A DNA stretch of 64,000 nt. Source: Flavobacterium fluvii. Lineage in GTDB: Bacteria; Bacteroidota; Bacteroidia; Flavobacteriales; Flavobacteriaceae. The stretch spans positions 124,001-188,000 of the forward strand of contig NZ_FQWB01000003.1 of NCBI RefSeq assembly GCF_900129545.1, read 5' to 3'. The position numbers and the translations under genes were made by a program. The notes below the pieces were generated by a model. It had not been told where the DNA came from and ran no database searches. It worked only from the letters and a program-made list of their open reading frames with translations. Positions 46,186-55,563 of the stretch are shown here, piece by piece; positions within the stretch are counted from its first letter, which is position 1; every line of letters starts with the position of its first letter.

Positions 46186-47469
46186 TTGGACACAGACATA
46201 AAAATAGCCGTTATTGGATTGGGATATGTGGGTTTGCCATTGGCTCGATTATTTGCCACAAAATATTCCGTGGCAGGATTTGACATCAATCAATCCAGGG
46301 TCGAAGCATTAAAATTGGGGAATGACAGTACGCTCGAGATTGATTCAATCACTTTGCGAAGTGTATTGCTTGATGCCCCAACGAATGATGTTGGTTTGTA
46401 TTGTACTTCTACTCTTGAAGAAATAGCGGATTGCAATTATTATGTAGTGACAGTTCCCACTCCGGTGGACAAAAACAATCGTCCTGATTTGACGCCTTTG
46501 TATAAATCAAGCGAAACCGTTGGTAAAGTCTTGAAAAAAGGAGACATCGTCATTTATGAATCTACCGTTTATCCTGGGGTGACCGAGGAGGAATGTGTGC
46601 CGGTTTTGGAAAAAATTTCGGGTTTAAAGTTTAACGTCGATTTTTTTGCTGGCTACTCTCCAGAAAGAATCAATCCTGGTGACAAGGAGCATACAGTGGA
46701 CAAGATTTTGAAAGTTACTTCGGGATCCACTCCCGAAATTGGACGAAAAGTGAACGAGTTGTACCAATCGGTCATCACGGCAGGAACCTATCTAGCTCCT
46801 TCTATAAAAGTGGCCGAAGCAGCCAAAGTAATAGAGAATTCACAACGTGACATCAATATTGCTTTTGTCAACGAATTGGCCAAGATATTTAATATATTGG
46901 AAATTGATACCCATGACGTCTTGGAAGCTGCCGGTACCAAATGGAATTTTCTTCCCTTCAAGCCCGGCTTGGTTGGTGGTCACTGCATAGGTGTCGATCC
47001 TTATTATTTGGCCCAAAAAGCACAAGAAAAAGGCTATCATCCCGAAATAATATTGGCAGGACGTCGCTTGAATGACAGTATGGGTGAATATGTGGCTTCG
47101 CAAGTGGTCAAATTAATGATTAAAAAAGGGATTACGATCAATGGGGCAAGTCTATTGATGTTGGGTATTACTTTCAAGGAAAACTGTCCCGATGTACGAA
47201 ACACCAAAATTGTTGACGTGATCACTGCATTGGAAGATTATGGTATTACGGTTAGTTTGTATGATCCTTGGGCTAATCCTGCCGAAGTTTTGCATGAATA
47301 TGGACTAAACGCCAGTACAGCCTGTCCGACCACTACTTTCGACGCCCTCGTTTTGGGTGTGGCACACCAGGAATTCCTGGATTTGGACTTCAATTCCATA
47401 AGAAATAAAAACAGCATTGTTTATGATGTCAAAGGTGTTCTGGGGCAAACCGCCGATGGGAGACTTTAA
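46186..47469 (+). CDS. UDP-N-acetyl-D-hexosamine dehydrogenase (WbpA/TviB type)
   Basis: A 427-residue nucleotide-sugar dehydrogenase of the TviB/WbpO group that oxidises UDP-GlcNAc or UDP-GalNAc at C6. [18 protein letters not shown] binds [19 protein letters not shown] and [17 protein letters not shown] are family blocks, and the catalytic Cys is in [16 protein letters not shown]. No ATG exists in frame after the upstream stop, so the start is probably the TTG at 46186. With the WbpP-like epimerase it points to UDP-GalNAcA synthesis. Confidence 0.9.
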   Translation: MDTDIKIAVIGLGYVGLPLARLFATKYSVAGFDINQSRVEALKLGNDSTLEIDSITLRSVLLDAPTNDVGLYCTSTLEEIADCNYYVVTVPTPVDKNNRPDLTPLYKSSETVGKVLKKGDIVIYESTVYPGVTEEECVPVLEKISGLKFNVDFFAGYSPERINPGDKEHTVDKILKVTSGSTPEIGRKVNELYQSVITAGTYLAPSIKVAEAAKVIENSQRDINIAFVNELAKIFNILEIDTHDVLEAAGTKWNFLPFKPGLVGGHCIGVDPYYLAQKAQEKGYHPEIILAGRRLNDSMGEYVASQVVKLMIKKGITINGASLLMLGITFKENCPDVRNTKIVDVITALEDYGITVSLYDPWANPAEVLHEYGLNASTACPTTTFDALVLGVAHQEFLDLDFNSIRNKNSIVYDVKGVLGQTADGRL

Positions 47470-47551
47470 TGGTTGTTGGTTTTGAAAAAAAAATAGAATA
47501 TAAAGTAAAAAACAAAGAATTAAGAGTAACGAATAAAGAAATATTGTCAGA

Positions 47552-48598
47552 ATGAAAAAAATATTGATCACGGGTGGAGCGGGCTTTATAGGATCCCATG
47601 TCGTTAGACGTTTTGTGCAAAAATATCCGGAATACCAAATTTTTAATTTGGATGCGCTTACTTATGCGGGAAATTTGGAGAATATCACTGATATTGAAAA
47701 CCAACCGAACTACGTTTTCGTCAAAGGAGACATCACGGACGAGTCCTTTATCTCGAATTTATTTCAGGAGTACCAATTTGACGGAGTAATCCATTTGGCC
47801 GCCGAATCGCACGTGGATCGTTCCATTGAAGACCCGATGGCATTCGTGAAAACTAACGTGATTGGGACGGTAAATTTGCTCAATGCCGCCCGAAAACAAT
47901 GGGCAAAATCGAGTGAAGGCAAACGATTTTATCATGTAAGTACCGATGAAGTGTATGGTTCGTTGGGTGCGGAAGGATTGTTTACTGAAACGACTCCTTA
48001 TGATCCCAACTCTCCTTATTCTGCTTCTAAAGCAAGTTCCGACCACTTTGTGCGAGCTTACGGCGAAACGTATGAATTGCCTTACGTGCTCACCAATTGT
48101 TCCAATAATTATGGGCCTAACCATTTTCCGGAAAAGTTAATTCCATTATTCATCAACAATATCATCAACAACAAGCCGTTGCCTGTTTATGGAGATGGAA
48201 ATTACACTCGCGATTGGTTGTTCGTGAAAGATCATGCCGTGGCCATTGATTTGGTTTTTCACCAAGGGATGAACCACGAAACTTATAATATCGGTGGATT
48301 TAACGAATGGAAGAATATCGATTTGGTCAAGGTTTTATGTCAAATTATGGACACAAAATTGGGTAGGGAAGCAGGAGAATCGGAAAAATTGATCACTTAC
48401 GTGAAAGACAGACCGGGACACGATTTGCGTTATGCCATTGATGCCAACAAAATAAACAAGGAATTGGGATGGGAGCCTTCGGTGACTTTTGAGCAAGGTC
48501 TGGAAATTACCATCGATTGGTACTTGAACAACCAAGAATGGTTAAATAGTGTGACTTCGGGAGCCTACGAGAAGTATTATGAGAAGATGTATTCTTAA
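47552..48598 (+). CDS. rmlB: dTDP-glucose 4,6-dehydratase
   Basis: Makes dTDP-4-keto-6-deoxyglucose. The 348-residue SDR has [67 protein letters not shown] and CSNNYGPNHFPEKLIPLFI, all standard for RmlB/RfbB. No rmlA, rmlC or rmlD is in the window, so either those lie elsewhere or the intermediate is used by another pathway. It follows the upstream dehydrogenase by 82 bp. Confidence 0.95.
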   Translation: MKKILITGGAGFIGSHVVRRFVQKYPEYQIFNLDALTYAGNLENITDIENQPNYVFVKGDITDESFISNLFQEYQFDGVIHLAAESHVDRSIEDPMAFVKTNVIGTVNLLNAARKQWAKSSEGKRFYHVSTDEVYGSLGAEGLFTETTPYDPNSPYSASKASSDHFVRAYGETYELPYVLTNCSNNYGPNHFPEKLIPLFINNIINNKPLPVYGDGNYTRDWLFVKDHAVAIDLVFHQGMNHETYNIGGFNEWKNIDLVKVLCQIMDTKLGREAGESEKLITYVKDRPGHDLRYAIDANKINKELGWEPSVTFEQGLEITIDWYLNNQEWLNSVTSGAYEKYYEKMYS

Positions 48599-48599
48599 G

Positions 48600-48652
48600 T
48601 GGGAAATTAGAAGTTAGAAGTGGGAGGTTAGAAAATAGAACAGAAAATAGAT
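48600..48652. repeat. degenerate TTAGAA-type short repeat
   Basis: The spacer before the NusG-like gene reads as decayed tandem units of TTAGAAGT or similar (AAATTAGAAGTTAGAAGTGG, then GAGGTTAGAA and later ATAGAACAGAAAATAG). Similar patterns occur between flavobacterial genes. No promoter is seen within it. Confidence 0.4.
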
Positions 48653-48657
48653 AAACC

Positions 48658-49128
48658 ATGAATTGGTATGTAGTGTACACCAAGCCCAAATGGGAAAAAA
48701 AAGTGGCGGAGCGATTGAATGAAATTGGGGTGGTTACCTATTGTCCTTTGGTTACAAAAACAAGCCAGTGGTCCGACAGGAAGAAAATAGTAAGTATGCC
48801 CTTGTTCAATTCCTATATTTTTGTCCAAATTGAAGAAAAAGATCGCAACCGGGTTTTTGAAATTCCGGGAGCTGTCCGCTATTTGTTTTGGTTGGGGAAA
48901 CCGGCAACGGTCAGAAATTCGGAAATTGAGATTATCCAGAATTGGTTATCGGCTCCAGCGACTTACGAAGTTACCTTGGATCAATGGAAAAAAGGGGATA
49001 AAATTGTCTTGGAATCAGGACCGTTTATCAGTCAATCTGCCATCATTCAAGAAGTAAAGCAGAATCATTATATTTTGATTTTGGAATCTATGGGCTGCGT
49101 GCTCAAGGTGGATAAAAAGGGAAATTAA
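48658..49128 (+). CDS. NusG-like transcription antiterminator (UpxY/LoaP type)
   Basis: A 156-residue NusG paralogue. Residues 1-100 form the NGN domain (MNWYVVYTKPKWEKKVAERL, PLFNSYIFVQI, GAVRYLFWLGKPA) that binds RNA polymerase; residues about 105-150 form a KOW-like domain (KKGDKIVLESGPFISQSAII). Specialised NusG proteins of this kind let polymerase read through terminators in long polysaccharide operons, often guided by RNA in the leader. It lies directly upstream of a 371-bp leader with two hairpins and a multi-SLBB export gene, which supports that role here. Confidence 0.9.
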   Translation: MNWYVVYTKPKWEKKVAERLNEIGVVTYCPLVTKTSQWSDRKKIVSMPLFNSYIFVQIEEKDRNRVFEIPGAVRYLFWLGKPATVRNSEIEIIQNWLSAPATYEVTLDQWKKGDKIVLESGPFISQSAIIQEVKQNHYILILESMGCVLKVDKKGN

Positions 49129-49293
49129 TTTTTTTTATTCAAAAATTTATACTTATTTAAAATAATTAACAGACAGTTTTTGTCAATAAGTCGTTTGTTT
49201 TTAGTGGGATAGTAATTTTAAGGAAGGTTGGTTCAGTTATCTGGGCTTGTCATATTTTGTAAGTAAAAGATGTATGGTCTTTTTTATTTATCC

Positions 49294-49301
49294 TAAATTT
49301 G
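49294..49301 (+). promoter_or_regulatory. promoter -7 box of the SLBB export gene
   Basis: TAAATTTG followed by CAACCG, matching the arrangement at 14402-14409. Transcripts would carry a leader of about 195 nt. Confidence 0.55.
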
Positions 49302-49317
49302 CAACCGTTTGGATTTA

Positions 49318-49354
49318 GGTGAACCTATTTTGGGAGTCACCACGGCGAAGCCGT
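49318..49354 (+). ncRNA. two-hairpin leader RNA element (copy 2)
   Basis: GGTGA (49318-49322) pairs with TCACC (49337-49341); ACGGC (49342-49346), triloop GAA, GCCGT (49350-49354) follows at once. Copy 1 at 14434-14468 has the same order, the same triloop and a T.G pair where this one has C-G. It begins about 13 nt after the predicted transcription start. A binding site for the neighbouring NusG-like protein is inferred. Confidence 0.5.
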
Positions 49355-49499
49355 ACAATAGCTAAAAAATTTCATTATTTTTGGAAGAATGATTTTTTGA
49401 TAATTACATCAATCAAATTCTGGATTATACAAAAGAACAAGTCCAATAATGGTATTGGATCAAGATATACTGTTTATTTAAAAAACACAAAAAAGAAAT

Positions 49500-51938
49500 A
49501 TGAAAAAAATATTTATAGCAATTGTCCTTTTTCTAGCCCTTTTTCAGAGCTCTTCTTTGATGGCTCAAGATATTTTAAAAGGGAATGATCTCAGCACGGT
49601 AAGAGTAGATTATTTATCGGATGGTGATATCGCGAAAATAAAATCGCAATTGCAAAGTAATAATATGACTATTGACCAAGCGGAATCTATGGCGTTATCG
49701 AAAGGGATGACTGCCACTGAATTTACAAAACTAAAAAAGCGCTTGTCCCTTCTTGAAACATCCAAAGTTAAGACAGATAAAAAAACAAGTTCTGATGAAG
49801 GACAGGATGATAATCAAGGTAATGTTCGAAAGCAAGAAAAAGTTGAAAATAAGAAAGTAAAAGACAGTTTGAATTCACTTGTTTTTGGTTCCGAATTGTT
49901 CGATAACCCTACTTTGAACTTTCAGCCGAATTTAAATTTGGCAACACCGGTCAATTATATTTTGGGTCCTGGGGACGAATTACAAATCAGTGTCAATGGG
50001 GTTCAGGAGTTCAGTGATAATGTTCCTGTTTCTGTTGAAGGAAAAGTAAATATTCAATATGTAGGCCAGATTTCGGTTTCGGGAATGACTATTGAAGCGG
50101 CTACTCAAAAAATAAAAGGAGCTATTTCACGAGTTTACAGCACCGTTCGTTCCGGGCAATCGCAAGTTGGAATTAGTTTAAGCCGTATTCGTACCATTAA
50201 AGTAACCATTATTGGAAGCAAGCAGCCGGGAAATTATTCCATATCTTCTTTGGCTACCGTATACAATGCTTTGTTTTTGGGAGGGGGACCCGGTAAAAAC
50301 GGAAGTTATAGAAGTATAGAGCTGATTCGAAACAATAAGGTTTTTAAGAATGTTGATATTTATCGCTTTTTGGTAAGTGGAGATCAATCGGACAATGTTG
50401 GATTAAAGGATAATGACGTCATTCGTATTCCTGTCTATGCGAATAGAGTGACTGTTGAAGGAGAAGTGAAACGTCCTGGCATTTTTGAAATGAAAAAAGG
50501 AGAGAAGTTTTCCAATTTGTTGACATTTGCATCAGGGTTCAACGAGTTTGCCTATACAGCATCGGTTAATGTTTTGCAAAAAACTGGCAAAGAATTCAAG
50601 GTAGCCGATATTCAAGCAGCCCAATATGGCAGTTATATTCCAGAGAACGGAGATGTTTATCGTGTCTCCAAAATTTTAAATAGATTTGAGAATCGAATTA
50701 TTATTGAAGGAGCCGTATTTAGACCAGATACCTATTCCTATCATTCAGGGATGCGTATTTCAGATTTGGTAAGACAAGCTGAAGGGCTTAAAGAAGATGC
50801 TTATCTTAAAAGAGCGAGAATCATTCGATTAAAAGAAGATTTAACGAGCGAGATTGTTAATGTTGATTTGGGCAAAGCAGTAAATGGAGATGTTAATGCC
50901 AATGTCGAATTAAAAAAAGAGGATAGAGTTACCGTGTATTCGATTTTAGATTTCAAAGAAGAGTACAAAGTCACTATTGATGGTGAAGTGAAAAAGCCGA
51001 ATGTATATGATTTTCAGGATAATTTAACACTAAATGATTTAATTATTGCGGCAGGCGGATTAACAGGTTCTGCGTCCAAGCGTGTTGAAATCGCACGAAT
51101 GATACGTGCTGAGGAAATTGATGATGCAAATCCTAATAAAGTCGAATTGTTTAATATTGAAATCACCCCCGGCTCGAATGAACAATCGACCAATTTTGAG
51201 TTAAAACCTTTTGATGTGGTGAACATCAGAAGAATGGCGGTTAACGAAAAGCCGGAGATGGTGACAATAGCAGGATCTGTGGCCTATCCGGGTAAATATG
51301 TTTTGGCCAGTAAAAAAGAGAAGATCTATGATGTAATCAAAAGAGCTGGTGGACTTACCTCATTGGCGAGTTTGAACGGGGTAAAAATAAAAAGACCTAT
51401 CAAAAAAGCCCAAATTGAAAACATAGAAAATGTAAGTCTGAATTTGGGTAAAAAGGACAGCATTCAAAACAAATTGGAAAAGAAATTAAAGGAGGATTTG
51501 AGATTTGCCACTATTCCAGTAGATTGGAGTAAAGTGACCAAAAATCAAAATAGTAATGCAAATGTAACTTTATTACCAGGAGACGAAATTGAAGTTACAG
51601 CTTTCAATGAAACTGTTAAAGTGGCAGGAAATGTGCTTTTAACTTCCGAGATTCCGTATATAAAAGGTAGAGGATTTAATTATTACTTGGATGCAGTAGG
51701 TGGTGTGGATGCCAAAGGATGGAGGAATAAAGCGTATGTCATCTACCCTAATGGAGAAGCTGCAGTATCACGTAGATTTTTACTGTTGTTTAGGTCTTCA
51801 CCAACGGTAGAGCCAGGTTCACAAATTGTAGTGCCAGAAAAGCCTGAAACCAAAAAGATGAGTGCCGGAGAATGGGTTAGTATTGCCTCAGTACTAGTGA
51901 GTATGGGGGTTCTTATAATAACAGCTATTAAACCATAG
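49500..51938 (+). CDS. multi-SLBB polysaccharide export outer-membrane protein
   Basis: An 812-residue secreted protein: signal peptide MKKIFIAIVLFLALFQSSSL cleaved near MAQ-D, a charged low-complexity region (residues 75-120), the polysaccharide export domain near 150-230 (YILGPGDELQISVNGVQEFS) and several SLBB domains (VTVEGEVKRPGIFEMKKGEK; YKVTIDGEVKKPNVYDF; VTIAGSVAYPGKYVLASKKE). It ends in a hydrophobic helix (SIASVLVSMGVLIITAIKP). It has no lipobox, unlike the two short Wza copies. Bacteroidota capsule and exopolysaccharide loci carry this long form. It is paired with the Wzz-like gene downstream. Confidence 0.88.
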   Translation: MKKIFIAIVLFLALFQSSSLMAQDILKGNDLSTVRVDYLSDGDIAKIKSQLQSNNMTIDQAESMALSKGMTATEFTKLKKRLSLLETSKVKTDKKTSSDEGQDDNQGNVRKQEKVENKKVKDSLNSLVFGSELFDNPTLNFQPNLNLATPVNYILGPGDELQISVNGVQEFSDNVPVSVEGKVNIQYVGQISVSGMTIEAATQKIKGAISRVYSTVRSGQSQVGISLSRIRTIKVTIIGSKQPGNYSISSLATVYNALFLGGGPGKNGSYRSIELIRNNKVFKNVDIYRFLVSGDQSDNVGLKDNDVIRIPVYANRVTVEGEVKRPGIFEMKKGEKFSNLLTFASGFNEFAYTASVNVLQKTGKEFKVADIQAAQYGSYIPENGDVYRVSKILNRFENRIIIEGAVFRPDTYSYHSGMRISDLVRQAEGLKEDAYLKRARIIRLKEDLTSEIVNVDLGKAVNGDVNANVELKKEDRVTVYSILDFKEEYKVTIDGEVKKPNVYDFQDNLTLNDLIIAAGGLTGSASKRVEIARMIRAEEIDDANPNKVELFNIEITPGSNEQSTNFELKPFDVVNIRRMAVNEKPEMVTIAGSVAYPGKYVLASKKEKIYDVIKRAGGLTSLASLNGVKIKRPIKKAQIENIENVSLNLGKKDSIQNKLEKKLKEDLRFATIPVDWSKVTKNQNSNANVTLLPGDEIEVTAFNETVKVAGNVLLTSEIPYIKGRGFNYYLDAVGGVDAKGWRNKAYVIYPNGEAAVSRRFLLLFRSSPTVEPGSQIVVPEKPETKKMSAGEWVSIASVLVSMGVLIITAIKP

Positions 51939-52098
51939 TTTTGGTTTGTAGTTGTCTGCTACGGAGTATAAGTTTTTGGATTTAAAATAAAGATTTAATA
52001 TTTAAAGGCAAAATAAAACAGAGAACAGATTTCTGAAAACAAAATAAAGAAAGCGAAGTAGAGTTTTATAGAAAAAAAATATAGTATAGATTTCAGGA

Positions 52099-53175
52099 AT
52101 GAAAATTGAAAAAGGAAATATGAACCAACAAATACCCAACGACGAAATATCCTTAAAAGAGTTATTAGAAAAAGTTAAAGAATGGTATGTCTATTTGCTG
52201 TCTCAATGGAAAATCATTGTGTTAGCAGGTTTTATTGGAGCTATTCTCGGTTTGACGTATTCTTTCACGAAGAAGCCTATTTATACTGCGACATTGACAT
52301 TTGCATTAGAAGATGAAAAGTCTGGTGGTGGATTAGGTGGGGCTCTTGGGTTGGCCAGTTCCTTTGGATTTGATTTGGGAGGTAGCGGCGGAAGCATCTT
52401 TTCGGGTTCTAATTTGGCGGAACTGTTTAAATCCCGAATAATGGTGGAACAGACTTTGTTGACACCTGTTGTAGTCAATGACAGGACAATTTCTTTGGCA
52501 GAAATGTATATTCAAGAGCAAGAATGGCGCAAAGAGTGGGATGACAAACCCAAGTTCAAAAACATTCAATTTTTGCCGAACACCAATCGCAAGTATTTTA
52601 CGCGAGCACATGACAGTATTTTAGGAGTAATCTATAATAATTTGTCGAAAACCAGTTTGTCTGTTGCTCAAAGGGACAAGAAAATTTCAATTATCAGTAT
52701 GGATGTATCTACTACCAACGAATTATTTTCAAAGTATTTTTGTGATGCCTTGGCTCGGCAAGTGGGCGAGTTTTATGTTGCGACTAAAACTAAAAAAGCA
52801 AGAGCCAATATGGCCATTTTGCAAAAACAGACCGACTCTATTCGCAGGGAATTAAACAGTGCCATTACAGGAGTGGCAGTAGCCAATGACAATACTTTTA
52901 TGTTGAATCCTGCACTTAATGTAAGACGTACGCCCTCAGTCCGCAGACAGGTAGATGTTCAGGCTAATACAGCAATCTTAACCGAATTGGTAAAACAGAC
53001 CGAATTAGCGAAAGTGACTTTGCGTAAGGAAACGCCGTTGATTCAGGTGATTGACAGGCCAATATTACCTTTACCCGTGGAACGACTTCGGAAATTAAAA
53101 GGAATCCTATTAGGTGTGATTTTAATGGGGATTTTATCCATATCGTTCTTGTCATTTAAAAAAATATCTAAATAA
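52099..53175 (+). CDS. Wzz-like chain-length determinant protein without kinase domain
   Basis: A 358-residue inner-membrane protein. A membrane helix lies near residues 36-54 (IIVLAGFIGAILGLTYSF), followed by a periplasmic region with a Gly-rich stretch (GGGLGGALGLASSFGFDLGG) and predicted coiled coil. A proline-rich segment (RPILPLPVERLRKLKG) leads to the C-terminal helix. No Walker motifs or Tyr tail are present, so it is a PCP of the Wzz kind, not a Wzc. It probably sets chain length for the SLBB export protein. Two ATGs (52099, 52123) could start it. Confidence 0.8.
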   Translation: MKIEKGNMNQQIPNDEISLKELLEKVKEWYVYLLSQWKIIVLAGFIGAILGLTYSFTKKPIYTATLTFALEDEKSGGGLGGALGLASSFGFDLGGSGGSIFSGSNLAELFKSRIMVEQTLLTPVVVNDRTISLAEMYIQEQEWRKEWDDKPKFKNIQFLPNTNRKYFTRAHDSILGVIYNNLSKTSLSVAQRDKKISIISMDVSTTNELFSKYFCDALARQVGEFYVATKTKKARANMAILQKQTDSIRRELNSAITGVAVANDNTFMLNPALNVRRTPSVRRQVDVQANTAILTELVKQTELAKVTLRKETPLIQVIDRPILPLPVERLRKLKGILLGVILMGILSISFLSFKKISK

Positions 53176-53349
53176 ATTTGATTAGTATCAATTAATCAGG
53201 AATTTTAAGTACTATGTAATGTTGTTTAGGCAATATTAGATATTGTCACTAGTTTGAGTTTAATTTTTTTACTTAATTAATTGATTTCTCATACTTTTAA
53301 ATCCTTGATAATTTTATCAATTTAAAATAATTACATTAAAAAGCAAGAT

Positions 53350-54357
53350 ATGTTAAACAATAAAATAATACTAATTACAGGAGGTACAGGGTCTTTAGGG
53401 AAAGCGCTTACTTCACATATTTTTAAACATTATCCAGAGATAAAGAAACTTATAATTCTTTCCAGGGATGAGCAGAAGCAATTTCAAATGGCTCAAGAAT
53501 TTCCAGAAAAAAAATTCCCGCAGATTCGATTTTTTTTGGGAGATGTTAGAGATCAAGAAAGATTGGTTAGGGCTTTTCAAGGTGTTGATGTTGTTATTCA
53601 TGCAGCTGCCATGAAACATGTTCATTTGGCCGAATATAATCCTGATGAATGTATAAAAACCAATATTGGAGGAGCCCAAAATGTTATTCATGCAGCTTTA
53701 AAAACTAGCGTTCAAAATGTAGTTGCTTTATCAACTGATAAAGCTTGTGCACCGATTAATTTATATGGTGCCACAAAATTAACTTCTGATAAACTATTTG
53801 TTGCAGCCAATAATATAAAAGGAAATAATCCAATCAAATTTTCCGTAGTAAGATATGGAAACGTGATGGGATCAAATGGCTCCGTAATTCCTTTCTTTTT
53901 AAAAATGAAATCAGAGGGTAGTTTGCCTATTACTGATGCTACGATGACCCGATTTAATATCTCTCTTCAAGGAGGTGTTGATATGGTTATGCATGCCATT
54001 AAAAATGCTTGGGGAGGAGAAATTTTTATTCCAAAAATACCGTCTTACAAACTTATCGATGTTGCCCAAGCCATTGCTCCAGAATGTACGTTAGATATTA
54101 TTGGAATTCGTCCTGGCGAAAAAATACATGAAGAGATGATAACTTCTTCAGACTCATACAACACCTATGATTTAGGCAAGTATTTTACGATATTACCATC
54201 AGTACCAAATTTTGATTTAGAAAAATTCATAACTTCTTTCAAGGCGGTAAAAGTGTCTGAAGGATTTAATTATAATTCGGGCACAAACTCGGAATGGGAA
54301 ACAGTGGATAGTTTGAGAGCACTAATAAAAGAACATATTGATTCAGATTTTGAATAA
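53350..54357 (+). CDS. pseB: UDP-N-acetylglucosamine 4,6-dehydratase (inverting)
   Basis: First step of pseudaminic acid synthesis: converts UDP-GlcNAc to UDP-2-acetamido-2,6-dideoxy-L-arabino-4-hexulose. The 335-residue SDR has ILITGGTGSLGKALTSHIF, SRDEQKQFQMAQEF, AAAMKHVHLAEYNPDECIKT and NLYGATKLTSDKLF, all PseB-like, and RYGNVMGSNGSVIPFF. The stop is followed at once by pseC. No clear promoter box was found in the 174-bp AT-rich upstream gap. Confidence 0.93.
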   Translation: MLNNKIILITGGTGSLGKALTSHIFKHYPEIKKLIILSRDEQKQFQMAQEFPEKKFPQIRFFLGDVRDQERLVRAFQGVDVVIHAAAMKHVHLAEYNPDECIKTNIGGAQNVIHAALKTSVQNVVALSTDKACAPINLYGATKLTSDKLFVAANNIKGNNPIKFSVVRYGNVMGSNGSVIPFFLKMKSEGSLPITDATMTRFNISLQGGVDMVMHAIKNAWGGEIFIPKIPSYKLIDVAQAIAPECTLDIIGIRPGEKIHEEMITSSDSYNTYDLGKYFTILPSVPNFDLEKFITSFKAVKVSEGFNYNSGTNSEWETVDSLRALIKEHIDSDFE

Positions 54358-55557
54358 ATGATAGATAAAATAATTCCTTATGGACGTCAGGATATAACCC
54401 AAGAGGATATAACTGCCGTTATAGAAGCCTTGCATTCCGATTATTTGACGCAAGGACCAAGAATAGTCGAGTTTGAATCTGCATTTGCAAACTATGTGGG
54501 GAGTAAATATGCAGTGGCAGTTGCAAATGGTACAGCAGCATTGCATTTATGTACCTTGGCTCTTGACGTGAAAGAGGGTGATAAAGTGATTACTACCCCA
54601 ATAACTTTTGCGGCATCGGCAAATTGTGTTCGTTATTGTGGAGGCGAGGTAGTTTTTTCTGACATAGATCCGGAAACTTATCTTTTGGATATCAACAAGG
54701 TTAGAGCTTTATTGGAAGCATCACCCAAAGGAACCTATCAAGGAATCATTCCGGTTGACTTTGCAGGAAGAGCGGTTGATTTAGAGTTGTTTAGAAAATT
54801 GGCTGACCAATATGGTTTGTGGATTATTGAAGATGCTTGTCATGCTCCGGGAGGTTATTTTGTGGATTCCAAAAATAAAATTCAAAATTGCGGGAATAGT
54901 AATTTTGCAGATTTGGCCATTTTTTCTTTTCATCCTGTAAAACATATTGCTTGTGGGGAAGGAGGAATGATTACCACCAATGACGAAGTTTTATATAAGA
55001 AACTTTTATCACTGCGTACACATGGCATTACAAAGAATGAAGCGGATTATACAAATTCCGTGATATTTGCAAATGGAAATTCCGCAAACAATACTAGCTA
55101 TCCAGCTTGGTATATGGAAATGCAAACATTGGGCTTTAATTATAGATTGACCGATTTTCAAGCAGCATTGGGAATAAGCCAGTTGGAAAGAGCCGATGAG
55201 GGACTAGCCAAAAGAAGGGAAATAGCGACTATTTACAATAATTCTTTCAATGGAAAATCTTTTATTAAAGGACAATCCGGAGTTATTGAAGGTCATGCCT
55301 ACCATCTTTACGTTATCGAAGTGGAAGATCGTTTAGGATTATATAATTATTTAAGAGAAAATAAAATATTTACTCAAATTCATTATATACCTTGCCATTT
55401 AATGCCTTATTACAAACAATTTGGTTGGAAAGAAGGAGATATGCCTATAGCAGAAAATTATTATAAGCATTGTATTAGTCTGCCTATGTTTCCTATATTG
55501 ACGGCAGAGGAGCAAAAGTATGTCATTGGAAAAATTGAAGAATATTACCGTAAATAG
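54358..55557 (+). CDS. pseC: UDP-4-amino-4,6-dideoxy-N-acetyl-beta-L-altrosamine transaminase
   Basis: A PLP aminotransferase of the DegT/DnrJ/EryC1 group, 399 residues. The PLP lysine is in FSFHPVKHIACGEGG, and the family start IPYGRQDITQEDITAVIEAL is intact, as is EDACHAPGGYF. Unlike the E1 dehydrase at 19656 it keeps the Lys and lacks the Cys ladder. It starts on the base after the pseB stop, so the two are translationally linked. It makes the 4-amino sugar for pseudaminic acid. Confidence 0.92.
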   Translation: MIDKIIPYGRQDITQEDITAVIEALHSDYLTQGPRIVEFESAFANYVGSKYAVAVANGTAALHLCTLALDVKEGDKVITTPITFAASANCVRYCGGEVVFSDIDPETYLLDINKVRALLEASPKGTYQGIIPVDFAGRAVDLELFRKLADQYGLWIIEDACHAPGGYFVDSKNKIQNCGNSNFADLAIFSFHPVKHIACGEGGMITTNDEVLYKKLLSLRTHGITKNEADYTNSVIFANGNSANNTSYPAWYMEMQTLGFNYRLTDFQAALGISQLERADEGLAKRREIATIYNNSFNGKSFIKGQSGVIEGHAYHLYVIEVEDRLGLYNYLRENKIFTQIHYIPCHLMPYYKQFGWKEGDMPIAENYYKHCISLPMFPILTAEEQKYVIGKIEEYYRK

Positions 55558-55563
55558 TTATTG

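Larger units (their letters stand above)
49129..49499. other. 371-bp leader and promoter region of the SLBB export gene
   Basis: No gene. It holds a promoter box (49294-49301), two adjacent hairpins (49318-49354), and a 7-bp hairpin TCCAATA/TATTGGA (49442-49459) 40 bp before the ATG. The same order of elements is found at 14402-14558. Confidence 0.65.

Noticed and set aside
49255..49293. A fourth copy of the 19-bp promoter element before 49294
   Set aside because: A GTAAGTAAA stretch is present, but its spacing to the -7 box is about 26 bp and the rest of the element does not match.
49319..49588. 89-codon ORF across the SLBB leader
   Set aside because: It overlaps the structured leader and the signal-peptide codons of the real gene in another frame.
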